Source: Caenorhabditis elegans (Eukaryota > Nematoda > Chromadorea > Rhabditida > Rhabditidae). Taken from it: a DNA stretch of 64,000 nt. The notes below the pieces were generated by a model. That model made no database searches, was not told the DNA's origin, and saw only the letters and a list, made by a program, of their open reading frames with translations. The position numbers were made by a program, and so were the translations under genes. The DNA lies in assembly GCF_000002985.6 (NCBI RefSeq), contig NC_003284.9:4960001-5024000 (forward strand). Direction: 5' to 3'. Of this stretch, positions 1-39,276 are shown in pieces (positions within the stretch are counted from its first letter, which is position 1; every line of letters starts with the position of its first letter).

Positions 1-589
1 TGACAAAATACGTGTCAAATTTTTTTCTACATTTGAACATTGAATCATTTCTTAATAAAACTAGAGACCATCGATATATTGGAAAATACGGTTCCTTCAT
101 TACCAACTTACAGTTAAAAAACCTCGCTTTTCCTGATATTGATGACAAAAAGATTAATTCTAGATTCGAATATATCACTAAGTATGGCAAGAAAAGAGTT
201 CTGAGAACATCTTTAGTCTGCAGTGCCACGACGTCTGCAATTGTTTTGCAACATTAAAATCTTACGGTTCCTTATCAAATTATCCCTTAAAAACCGAACG
301 GCCGTTCGCTTTTCACTGACCAATTTCATAATTACAAAACATTTTTAGGCGTTTTTCTCACGTTGCGCTCTGCCGAACGCCTCATCTTCGAGGCGGGAAG
401 GCGCGACGCGGTCCCCCAATTCAAATTTTCCAGGACACCACCACCACACTGTTTTTCCCTCCGTGTCCCGCCCTTCCGAGGACCGTCTGTCGGATGGCCG
501 CTCTCCAGTATTCCCTCAATCCCTCATTCGGTTGGGCGGGGCCAGCCGACCAATGGCAAAGAGCGGCGCGGACGCGTCGCGTGCAGCAG
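1..589. other. Upstream flank of the actin gene, no gene recognised
   Basis: I see no convincing coding exon here. An 81-codon open frame at 12-257 has no recognisable family, no clear splice partner and ordinary AT-rich composition. From about 370 the sequence turns GC-rich and leads into the actin promoter. It may contain upstream actin regulatory sites or the tail of a neighbouring gene outside the window. Confidence 0.5.
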
Positions 590-597
590 TATAAATA
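550..597 (+). promoter_or_regulatory. Actin core promoter: CCAAT box and TATA box
   Basis: A CCAAT motif at 550-554 and a TATAAATA box at 590-597 lie in a GC-rich stretch about 65-110 bp upstream of the actin ATG at 662. A clear TATA box this close to the start is typical of highly expressed genes such as actins. The assignment rests on motif and spacing only. Confidence 0.7.
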
Positions 598-661
598 GGC
601 CACGAGAGGCAGAGTTGTGCACTGGTTTTTCACTAGGCACCCGCTTTCAGTTCCCAAAAAA

Positions 662-3984
<3,323 letters not shown>

Positions 3985-4393
3985 ATTTTTTGCCCCTTCC
4001 ACCCACAACGCTCAAAAGAAGTTCGTATTATCCCGCAACCCATCCAGACCATCCTTTTACATTTTTTTTATTTTCTCTTTTTTTTTTCTTCACCCTCTCC
4101 GTGTACATTGCTAGTAATAGTTCCAACTTCTCTAGCCGACTGCATTATGCTTCCCATTCTCACCCAAATCTTCATTGGTAACTTCTCTTGTATTTGTTCA
4201 ATACTATTCCGGTAGTAATCTAGGCATGTATAACTAGGTTCTCTGTGTATCTTTGGTTTGAAGTTGAGGTTTAATGCAATCACTTTTGTTGTTGTACCCT
4301 ATTACTGCCGATGACCCCCATTTTCTCATTACAAAATTGACATTTTAAACCATTTTTTCTCTGAATCATGCTCATTATTTGAGCCACATTCAT

Positions 4394-4399
4394 AATAAA
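4394..4399 (+). terminator. AATAAA poly(A) signal of the actin gene
   Basis: A canonical AATAAA about 410 bp past the actin stop codon, in the AT-rich gap before the convergent EB-module gene. It is the first canonical hexamer I found after the stop. Confidence 0.6.
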
Positions 4400-4505
4400 G
4401 CTTTTAATAAGACAAATTGATCAAGTTTATCTAATGTAAAAAATACAAATAAAGAAAATTCAACCCGGAGGAGAGATGAAGTGAGTAGCTGTTACGGAAC
4501 ACAGA

Positions 4506-7500
4506 TTATTTGCCTTGTTTGTTTCCGAAGATGTCTCCGACGCGGTCCAAAATTGAGCCAATACTGAGCGGATCATCTGGATTTGTGCAACGGACTCCTA
4601 GTAGTTGATCCTGTAATTTAGAAGGTGAGTTTTTTTAAACTAAAACAACAAATCTTAGAAAAATATGTTGTTTTTTGAGTTTAAAATAAGAATTGAACAC
4701 AAAATGTACAACAAAAATTAAAAAAATTCATGGAATTCTTGATCCGCTTTTATGATTAGTGTCTCATTTTGTTTTACTCAAGTATGTTATTAAAAATATA
4801 TCATACAATGTTTGAAAAAATATTTTTAACGGAAAAAAACAGGATATGGACGCAGCCTATTATTCATTTTCTACAAGTCGAAACATTGCCACATGAATAT
4901 AGCATTTTTATAAAATAAATAAGGTATCTAATTAAAGTGAATCACAAATACAAAAAATCAATAATTGGTTCTGCCCGTGTCTTGGCTTTCCATATGTTTT
5001 GTCATTAAATTTTCTTTGGCTCCTAGTATTTTATTTTTGTTCTTGATTCCTAGGGGGTCCATGATTGAAAAATAAAAAATCAGACAAGAAATCCCAGACG
5101 CGCATGTGTGGAAATTACTAAAAATTAAAGTACATTTTGAATGTGAATAATATGTATTGAAAATTTGAAAAAATCTCTTAAAAATTTGGAAAACCAGCTC
5201 AAAAATTGTAGTTTAAGACTGAATTTTCGCGCAGATTTTTTTGTTTCTAGATTGTTTTTAAAAAAGTTAGCTTTGGTTTACAATTGTTCACAAAGTTTTT
5301 TTTTTTAAATATATGTCTCAAAAAATTCCTAATCTATAGAAAATGAAGAAAATAAACATAAGTTCCTTTGCGAAAACTTTATTTATGGCAGTGGCAGTGT
5401 CAGTAATTTCCCCACATCTACTACTTTTTCTGTGTTCAAAATTACAGTATGACCTGTAAAATTTTACAATCCGAATCGTATGAGAATTTTTTTTTGAACT
5501 AAAACAAAGTTTTCAAAGTTCAATGTTCCAGAAAGCTTGGAATTGGAATTCATTTAATTTTCAATTGAACCTTTGAAAAGTCCAACATCCGTCTCTTTGT
5601 TTCCTGCCTCAATATCATCAGATATTCATAAATCTTTTTTTTTCGCTGCGAAACCTTTCCCCCCTCCTCCTCCTTCTTTTATTGTTGGTAAGAATCAATC
5701 ATATCCAGCGGCTCTTTCTATTGAAATGCATCGAAACGCTTGGAATGATTGATGATTGAGAATTTTGAAATTGTATGACAGAACGTTCTAGTGGTGGTGC
5801 TGATTTTTGATTGTTTTGCCTCTATTGGAGAAGTAGAAGTGGAAGAGAAGGGAAGAGGAAAGGATGAGTGATGATGCAAATTTGTGGAGCTCCTTGGCAT
5901 TGTAACATTACGATAAGAAGCTGCGGACCTCCCTCCCTTCTCCAACAATTCACAAATGAAACAATAAAACAAAAGGCCCCGGGAACCACGATCTGACTCA
6001 CTTTGACTTGTTTGTACCCGCATCTACATTGACAGGTTCCAAAGCGACATTCTGCTGATTGAATGCACTGCTTGTTCGAATAGCAGCGGGCACCGAGTTG
6101 TACCTGAAAATCAAAAAATTACACAAAAAAATCTGGCAATTTTCTCACTTTTGCCAGGCATCTATCGTTACTAGCGACTTCTTCGAGGGTACAGTCTTTG
6201 GTGCACGTTAAGAATCTCTCGTCGTTATTCTGGAATAATTTGTGATTTTTGGGAATTTGAGAAAAAACAATTTGCTGCGAACCTCGTGATATCCAAGTTT
6301 GCATTGACAAGAGCCTAGCGTGCAGGACATTGTGATTCCTCCCTCGCACTGAAAATTCAAAATTTAGATGAAAATATGATATTTGTAGTATACATATTTT
6401 TAAAAAATATATAAAAAATATAAAATGTATATAAATATAAAATGCTTTTGCTGAAATTCGGCTTCTCATACAATTTCTCAACAATTTTTAAGCTTCAATA
6501 GACTAACTATGGTTGTAAAATACAGTGTTTCAGACTCCTCAAACATTTTTTGCATCCTTTTCAGAAGTTTGGTTGTGTAGCTTGGTTTTTAAAGCCATTT
6601 AAAAACCGTTATTCCTCCTTTGAGCATGTTCACCAACCTGCTGATCAATTTGACAAGGATCACCTCTATGAGCAATTGAAAGGCACTGTCCGTTCACATA
6701 GAGGGGTGTCGGATCACGACATGGTCTGGGACAACACAGCGACGATTTCCATCTGAATACAAACTCTAGAAACATTTTCCACCCCTCTCAACATACCCTG
6801 GCTCACTGACAGTGAAGCAGAAGTGAGTGAGTGGTCTGCATTTTGAGTCTGGAGATGCTCCCGCGTCACACGACTGACTCAAATCCGGCTCTCCATATGG
6901 ACACCGTAGCCGACAACAATGACCCACATATGGGCTGCCATACGTGACGCATCGATAGCCTAATGGGCAGCTATCGGTGTTGGCGGCGTTCTCAAGCATA
7001 TCAATGTCGTTGATGAACAGCCGACGGCATGTTTGACGAGGATGCATCCCATCGGGACATGCTGAAATGAATTGGGAATTGGCTTTGTGTAGGGTAGAAT
7101 TGACCAACTAGCGTGACAGAATCCCCGTTCAGTATCTCTCGTTGTTCCAGGAGCACACAAACATGTTCCAGCAATGCAGGCGTTAAATGGGTCGACGCAT
7201 CTGTAAATGAATAGATGAAGTAGCGTCATTGATATTTATACCTAAATACACTCTGAAACTTTTCAAAATAGTTTTTTTTTTCAATTTTCAAATGCCGACC
7301 AGTAATCCTACAAAATCAGTCAGAGCCGCAAGTTCTCCCAATGTTTTTCATCAAAATTTAGTAGAAGACTATAAAACATAGTTTTCATATCAATTCAAGC
7401 AACAGGAAAAATGCTCAAAAATTGTCTGAAAGTTGGGATTTTCAGTGCAATAATTTGTGGGATTTTTTTCAGTCAGTTTACATTTTTCTAACAATTTCTA

Positions 7501-9321
7501 AGCGTCTTTCGAACTATTTCAACTAAAATAAAAAATAATTTTCAACTGAATTAAATATTTAGACTTACTCGATCACTAAATTTTGAAGAAAAATATTAAC
7601 ATAATCCCACTCTTGCTTTTCTTTTTGTAGAACACCCCCTGCTTCAATTCAAGTAATTTGCCAGTTTTTCATGTTTTAGACCAATTCTAGTTGACCTTCA
7701 CAATTTCAATATCTAGGTATATTGTTTTATAACTATTTTTCTCACTCACTGGCTGTCTTTCTCACACGGTTGCTGATAATGGGCAACACGAGTGCATTCG
7801 ACGCCATAAAGCTGCTGACCAACTGGACACACTGAAAATCCACTCATCCTTCACAAATCTTTAGACATCAGCTTCACTTACGAACAACGCATTTTCCGTC
7901 AACAATACTACCACCCCAGCACTCGCATTTACCATCTCTGCACAATAAGGGAGGCTTGCAATCGCGTTGACAGGAATCTCCGATTTTGGCGGGTGCTGAA
8001 AGCAAAAGCTAATTTATACAACAAGAGGCAAAAGACCGGTTCGGTTCGGTGAATCATTTGAGAACTGTAAGAAGTCTAAAACCAAAGAGACAAAAAAAAA
8101 CGAGGAAAATTATGATGTCACCTAATCGGCAAATTGTCGTTCGTTCATCGATGTCGTATTCTTCAAAGTTTGTGGGGCAGGTACATCGGGAGTTTCTGCA
8201 CACTGAGTTCATTCCATAGCATTCTTCATCAAATAGGCAGTCACTTCCAATAAGCTTTTCTGAAAAAAATAAACATATTTTTGTTGAAGTGTGGGGGACT
8301 GAGAAAACTGCTTTCCTATCTATAAATTATGATAGTTCAATCATATTAAAGGTTACGTAGTATAATCTAGCATGGCCAAATATCATGATAAAAAACTTCT
8401 AAAAGATTTTGAATTGTTCAAAATTTTTGATCAAAGTTTCCAAAAATGTGAACTTTTTGAGTAAATTTAAGAATTGCTACAGATTGAATATCCTGGGTAA
8501 GAATATAAAACTCGTAGGAAAATAATTTAAATGTAATTTTGAAAAAATCAAAACATTTTTGGAAAGTTTTACTATGACATTTGGGCATTGTACAACTGAA
8601 GGAGCGGCTTTTTAACGACTGATGTTTTTTTTTGAATATTCGAAAGCTTTTGATTCATGTTTTCGAGCCTAATTGCATTGTTAAATTATTAATTTCTAGG
8701 TTAAAAAAAAACAGCTCTAAACTAAACAAAAAAAAAAGACATTTTCAGACACTTCCTGAAGATTTTTCATTTCCATCATTTCAGTGCAATTTAGAGTTTT
8801 CTTTTAGTCTGGTAAACTAGCTGATTGGCTTGAATTTCAATTTATTTGAAGCCAATTTTGAATTTTTCAACGAATTCACTAAATCAATAGAACAACATGT
8901 AACCATTGTTATGTCAAATGACCTTAAAAATTTGCAAGTTGTTTTTACAGTTCAAGAGTACTTTTCAAAAACTACATACACTGCCTTCAAACAAAAATAA
9001 GCCATGATACAATTTGGAAATATTAAATAGAAATTCTGAAAATAAGCGATTTTAGGATTTCAAAACTTTATTATTTCGTTATTTAATTGTAATAAAGTTA
9101 GAATTTTTCTGAAATTTTCACAAATTATAGGCATTATTCAAATATATAATAAGAAAAATTTTCAATTCCAAGAACCAGTATACATGTATTAGCTCAATGT
9201 TTCATACAACTACGATATAAAACATTCAAATTGACTCACGTGCACACGGAACATCGAACGCTAAAGCTAATCGATCAATAATCAGAAACAAGAATAACAC
9301 TTGGATGAATGGGCTATGCAT
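4506..9321 (-). CDS. Secreted cysteine-rich EB-module protein, 11 exons, 413 aa
   Basis: Exons in coding order are 9321-9240, 8259-8122, 7995-7882, 7831-7750, 7200-7109, 7061-6797, 6752-6638, 6348-6283, 6229-6149, 6103-6002 and 4610-4506. All phases join and give 414 codons. The start MHSPFIQVLFLFLIIDRLALA is a typical signal peptide (cleavage near residue 21). The rest is an array of Cys-rich modules with spacings such as CxxDxExxC and CxCxxGY, the pattern of the nematode EB module and related EGF-like repeats. There is no transmembrane segment or GPI-type tail; the C-terminus ends NKQGK. The likely location is extracellular or cuticle/matrix. Substrate and partners cannot be read from sequence. 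I think this is M03F4.6 but am not sure of the clone name. Confidence 0.85.
7331..7600. repeat. Dispersed intronic repeat, copy 1
   Basis: This intron segment of the EB-module gene shares ordered blocks with 61478-61750: TTCTCCCAAT followed by TTTTTCAT, then TCTGAAAGTTGG, then TCACTAAATTTT. The order and spacing point to two diverged copies of one dispersed repeat. Exact ends are unknown. Confidence 0.5.
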
Positions 9322-9792
9322 TACTATGGCGAAGAAAAATTAGGACAGAACCGATTTGAAGATTTCCCTGCGGAAAGAGAGACAGAGATGCGACTATGAA
9401 AGGAAAATCATCAAGGGGTCAACACCGTCATGATCGTCGCCACGTCCGCTGTGCGAAGACATGGCGAAGTCGTACACATTTGACACACTAAATTATTTCA
9501 TTAACCTTCCGTTGTTCTGTAAGGAATTGGATTTTTGAATGCATAAACTTTTATTTGTTGATAATTATTAAAACCAGTAAAATTCGAAAAATCCGAAAAA
9601 TTCAAAAATGCATGCGCTTGAAAATTATATACTTATGACATTGAAAAAGGCAAACAATAATGAGATAAATAAGAACAGTGAACATTTTTTGTTAAGTAAG
9701 AATGAGTTTCGAAGACCAGTCACACATTATTATTACTAACAGATCTCAAATGAGAATTTTCGCGTAATACTGTTTGGAGAAAAACAAAAATT
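9322..9792. other. Gap between EB-module gene and calumenin gene
   Basis: About 470 bp of AT-rich DNA between two minus-strand genes. It should contain the EB gene promoter and the calumenin 3' UTR. The spacing is wider than the roughly 100-bp gap of a typical worm operon, and I saw no other gene. Confidence 0.6.
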
Positions 9793-10895
9793 TTAGAGCT
9801 CGGCTGGGTCGTGTTTCTGGAGTTGCTCTCCGTAGTCGGTGGCCTGGGATCCGACGAATGTGTCGTAGTGGGCGACGATTTCATCGAGATTCAGTTTTCC
9901 GTCTTTGTTGTCATCGGCGATTCCAACCAAGTGACGAGCCTCAGCCTCGGCGTGGTCGAATCCAACTGGCATAATCCAATCGCGCATCTCCTCCTGAAAT
10001 ATAATCATTATTAATTAGACATCATATTATAGACATTATTATACCTGATTGAGTTTTCCATCTCCGTCCTTGTCTCTGTGCTCCTTGAACATTTCGCGCT
10101 CAGATTGAACCCAGTCTGGTTCTTTTCCATTCAACTCTGGGTAATCATCTGGTCTATACATATCTCCAATGTACTCATCAAGATCCACAGATCCGTCCTT
10201 GTTCTTATCAATATCATCGACAGTCTCGGCGACGACAACGTCTCTCATGTGATCACAGTCTTCTGGATGCATGAAGCAACCGTATTCGGTTCTGTCGAGG
10301 GCTCCGTTTGAGTCGTAGTCGGCAACAGCCCATCTCTTCTCGTCACGTGCGATCATTTTAGCGTATTCTGGAGAAAGCTCCTGGCCAGCTCCGTCAGCAG
10401 ATCCGTAGACCATCTCTCTGTAGTCTTCCCACTTGATCTTTCCGTCGACAATCTTCTCGGCCTTGTAGTTCTTCCAGGTACGGTCCACGTCGTTGTTGAC
10501 GTATCTCTTTTGCATGAAGTTGATGTGATCCTTGAGCTCGTTCTCCTCGATGAAGCCATCGCTGTCAGCATCCATCTTTGGAACGAGCTTGCTGAAAATA
10601 ATAGACGTTGATTTGAAGGTCATGAGACTTTAAAAGAACATACGCAAGCTTCTCCTTTGACTTTTCTGGTGTTAATTCATCAAATTCAGCAGCGGTGTCT
10701 TTTCCGAGGAACTGCTCGTGATCGTACTTCTTGTCATGTTCCTTTCCCTAAAAATAACAGAACAGATATTTGTAAAAGATTATGCGTAAAACTGCAAATT
10801 ACCTTGAAATGTTCACCATCTTTCGATGGATCGGATGAGTGATGGGAAGCAAGCGCGGTGGCTGCGAGGAGACCAACGAAGAGAAGAACCTTCAT
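9793..10895 (-). CDS. calu-1: Calumenin/reticulocalbin (CREC family), 4 exons, 314 aa
   Basis: A Ca2+-binding chaperone-like protein of the secretory pathway. Exons are 10895-10803, 10747-10644, 10591-10045 and 9993-9793, giving 315 codons. [16 protein letters not shown] is a signal peptide. EF-hand loops are clear, for example [49 protein letters not shown] and [13 protein letters not shown], matching the multi-EF-hand CREC layout with about six hands. Calumenins normally end in HDEF/HDEL-like retention signals; here the tail is QKHDPAEL, so retention may use a variant signal. The symbol calu-1 comes from family plus position beside act-4. The promoter lies in the 2-kb gap upstream. Confidence 0.92.
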
Positions 10896-12915
10896 GTCCA
10901 GATCCTACTACCTGAAATTAAAAATAAATCATTTTTGAAACAAAAACAATTGAGAATACAAAACATAGGATAAGTGTGTACTAATTAACAATTACGATGT
11001 GAAGTGGGGAATACTGACGGCTCTTTAAAAGGATATACATAAATAGGTCAAGCAATCGGGAACACTTTTTATGCACCGTCTAGCGATTGTCTGAAGGCAG
11101 AAAGATGGAAGACAGCCCAAAACTACGGACAGACGCCCGATTGGAAGGAGTGAGTTGGCCTGCTTGCGAACTGTCAATCTCACCCGCCAGTGTTGACAGT
11201 TTCTCAATACCTCATATTGCTGCTCACGCAAACAAATTCGATGCCTATACGTTAGCCAGAGGCTACTCTTATGATTTCACAGGGTTTAAATGTTTCAAGA
11301 GGAGGGGTTTCGTTCTAAAGATTAGTACACGTAGCATAAGATATAAATAAATGTTATTTCTTGATTTCTTCATGGAAATAAAAATGATCAAGAGAACGCT
11401 GCAAACGAAGCGAATCAAGAGAAAATTCGGTGACTTCTTCTCGGCTACCTATGCAGTTCAGGATACTACAGTTTTAGCAAGAAGTGAGCGAGGAAAAGAA
11501 ACCCTCTTGTAAGAGAGAGAGAGAGAGATGGTCATCACAAAATGGGGGTCAGTGCCTGCCGGGGCTGCCGATTTCTCAGAGCAGAGAGTACAGTGTACCG
11601 GGAGACGCAGTCAGAGGTTAAGTTAAAACATTGGAGAGACTATGCGGGAGGGCGGAGGCGGCAGACAATGGCCTGGTAAAGAGAGAAAGACTGCGGCGGG
11701 AGTAGAACAACCCCGAGACACACACACACACACATTCGTCCACAGAAAGAAAAAGAGAGCCACGTGTACAAATCTCGAGTCACTTGTTGGGATGAGTTTG
11801 TAGTTCTTCTCCTAGATGTTCTTCAAATTTCTTTTCTCGAAATTTTGTTCAGTGAGAATTGAGAGAACTCATACAAGTTTCAAAAACCTCAAACGTAGAA
11901 CGTTCTACATGAAATTCGTAACAGGGATCTAGAACTTATCAGTACACATAAATACTATGTCTAGTGTTAAGAAAACCTCAAACTAGAAGCCTCCCATTGC
12001 CGTGAAGGTTGCTTAAAGATTCACAGTAGAATAAACAATCCGAGGCTAGTTAGTTTATATAGAATTCTTACTTTGAATAAACAAATGAAAGTCAATGGAA
12101 AGACGTCTGGTCAATCGGTCAGCGGCGCGACACACGTCTGCAGGGTTTAAATAGATGAGCCGTCGTGCAGCAGTTGTGTGGACCGTTCGAGAATCTTCTT
12201 CTGTTTCACAGCTGTCGTCTCCGCCTGGAACACGTCATCAAAAAAGATCTCGTCTTTTGCCTGTGGTGTCGACCCTAGAAATGCGGCGTGCCGGCCGGTG
12301 ACCCCAAATCATTTCTTACCTCAACCATCATACAACTTATCTGTTTAACCATATCTTACATAGAACTAAATCGGCCTGTACGCGCCTCTGATTATCACCC
12401 CGGACCGCGGGGGAAAGGGACATCACATCTTTTCACTCGTGCGCGCGGCCCACTTACCCAGTTAGGAGGAACGAAAACAAAAAGAACCGAATACACATAA
12501 AAGATAAAGGTGAATAGTTCGAACAGATATTGTTATAATGGAACGATACAAATAAATAAAGAAATTTGTAGAAAAGTTATTCATTCACAAATATATGTCA
12601 AACGGGAAGAGGGGACCACGAACACAACACAACTGACAAAAATACGAACCTTGTGAGAAAATGATTGGGGGGAATTTCACAAATCAGGTAGAATTGGAAT
12701 AGGAATTTAGAAATGATGGAAAACGAATAAAGCTAGAAAAATACAAAAATACAACACACAATATTGGTTAGTTTAAGATATAACCGAGTTCGAATCGATG
12801 GAAGATCAACTACTTGTCAAGAGAAGAGCAACTTGACTCGAGGAAGGGGAAAAATGTTTAGCGGGGAAAGAAATGATAGACGTGGAAAAAAAATGTTTAA
12901 AATTGAAATCGTGAA
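10896..12915. other. Non-coding interval upstream of calumenin
   Basis: About 2 kb between the calumenin ATG and the 3' end of the PI4-kinase gene. It holds a GA-rich tract near 11515-11529, a CA tract near 11719-11734 and GC-rich patches at 11540-11700 and 12110-12450. Short open frames (for example 11087-11350 and 12288-12500) show no family, start context or splice partner. It likely contains the calumenin promoter and kinase 3' UTR. Confidence 0.6.
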
Positions 12916-37579
<24,664 letters not shown>

Positions 37580-39276
37580 GGCGTAGAGCTCAATTTTGCT
37601 AGAAACTGAATGATTTTAGACAGGAATCTGGCAGAAAAACGGGAAACGCTCGAGAAAACAAATTAATAATTTAATTTTCTAATTTTAAAACCCATTTCAT
37701 TAAAATAACACACTGATTGTTGGAATATTAAACAAAAAATGACTGAAAACCATGAAAATAAAATGAGCAACAAAACACTTCTCAATAACAAAACATATAA
37801 CGTGATAAATAAGCAGGAACTGGATTTGAAAAAATAGCTGCATTCATTAAACACGCATCTGAGAAGAAATTGTCGGTGGAGCGTACTTGCTGATCTCCTT
37901 GTTCAATGGCCGGTGAGTGTGTGAGTGTGCGTGTTGAGCTAGTCGCTAGTCAGACCACCTGCATAGGCAATTGAACTGTCGGCAAGATTGAAAAAATCGA
38001 TAACATGCTCTGAAGGACTGTTTAAAAATCCGAAAGTTGATTTTGAAATAAACAAAAGATAAACTGGAAATACAAATATACATTTGCCATGCAGAAGCAT
38101 TGAGAAAAGATCATCAGACCTTGTTTCAGCAATTATTTAAATTTGAAATGTACACCTTTTTCTACTTGTTTGCTAGAAAATTCTACGCACTGAAAACGTC
38201 TGGAACAAATTTTTCAAGCGATTCGACAAAAATCTTCAGAAATGTAAATAATCAAAACTTTTTTTTAGAAACCTATATGTTTTTAATTTAAAAAATCAAC
38301 GTTGAAATTTTGAGCATTTTAGGAATTGAAAAATGCAAATTTTGCAACAAAAAAAAGCTCTTGCTTCAAAGAGTTCCCAAAAATCCATGTTCTCGGTAGT
38401 TCGCCAATTTCTGTGTTTTTTTCGTGAAGGTGGAGTGCGGAGAGAAGGGATGTGACTAAAAACCATTTATATAATGCTAAAGTAACCGTATACCATAGTA
38501 TAACTTCTCAAAAACATTTGAAAAATTTTTTTATTTCGAGTAAAAAAAGGTGAAATATATAATATGCAGTGGTTTGAATATGCAAACAGTGCTTTAGTTT
38601 TCTCGACAAGTGGAGCAAACTCAGTTTTCACCACTTTTTGGCTTGAACTAAGACTCCCGCATTACAGTTTTTCCTTGAAAACTGGGCCCAAATTTAAAAA
38701 TTAACCATTTCTGGCAAAGAGGATTAACTACTAATGTTAGATTGACATTCTTTTAAAAAAACCTTCTAAGTTTCAGAAATGTAATGTTTCACATTTTCAT
38801 AAAAAATGAATCATCAAGTATGTTTGCGTACTCTCTCTCTCTCTCTTGGTTTTTTCTCTGTGTGTGCCTTGTACAGCAGCGCCTCATTTGGCCCTCTACT
38901 GTCACACTCCCGTACCTTTTGCTTCACGATTCGGTTTTTGTCTTGTTTCGCAATCGTCTTATGATCTGGTGAGAATAAATCCCCTCTCTGTCGATGCCTT
39001 TCCTCCAGCAGCAGCAGCCCCATCCGATCGTACGCCATTCGCCCAAGCATTACACTGTTGGAAGGGCAAATACACACACCGGAGGAGCCCTTCTTCCCTT
39101 GCTCTCATTTGTAGTCACTTCTCTTTGCCGTCTCGGTTTTTCTCCCCTTTCCTACACAAACACTCCCGAGACCTAGCATATCCTCAAAATCCTCTGTGCC
39201 TCCCCCCCCCCCCGTTGCATTTTATTACTGATTTTTCAAAGATTTTGCATAAAAATAGCAACCTTTCAGCCACCGT
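37580..39276. other. Divergent promoter region between PI4-kinase and set-30
   Basis: This 1.7-kb gap lies between two divergently transcribed genes and should hold both promoters. It contains a CT-rich tract near 38830-38848, GC-rich patches at 38990-39180 and a C12 run at 39202-39213. Open frames on both strands at 38814-39301 lack family resemblance. A TTTCAG at 39264-39269 just before the set-30 ATG could be a trans-splice acceptor. Confidence 0.6.
39202..39213. repeat. C12 homopolymer tract
   Basis: Twelve consecutive C (G-rich on the minus strand) about 65 bp upstream of the set-30 start codon. It is a second potential G-quadruplex site in the window. Confidence 0.9.

Noticed and set aside
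9240..10895. Operon of the EB-module and calumenin genes
   Set aside because: The intergenic distance is over 450 bp and no downstream trans-splice signal was seen, so the same orientation alone is weak evidence.
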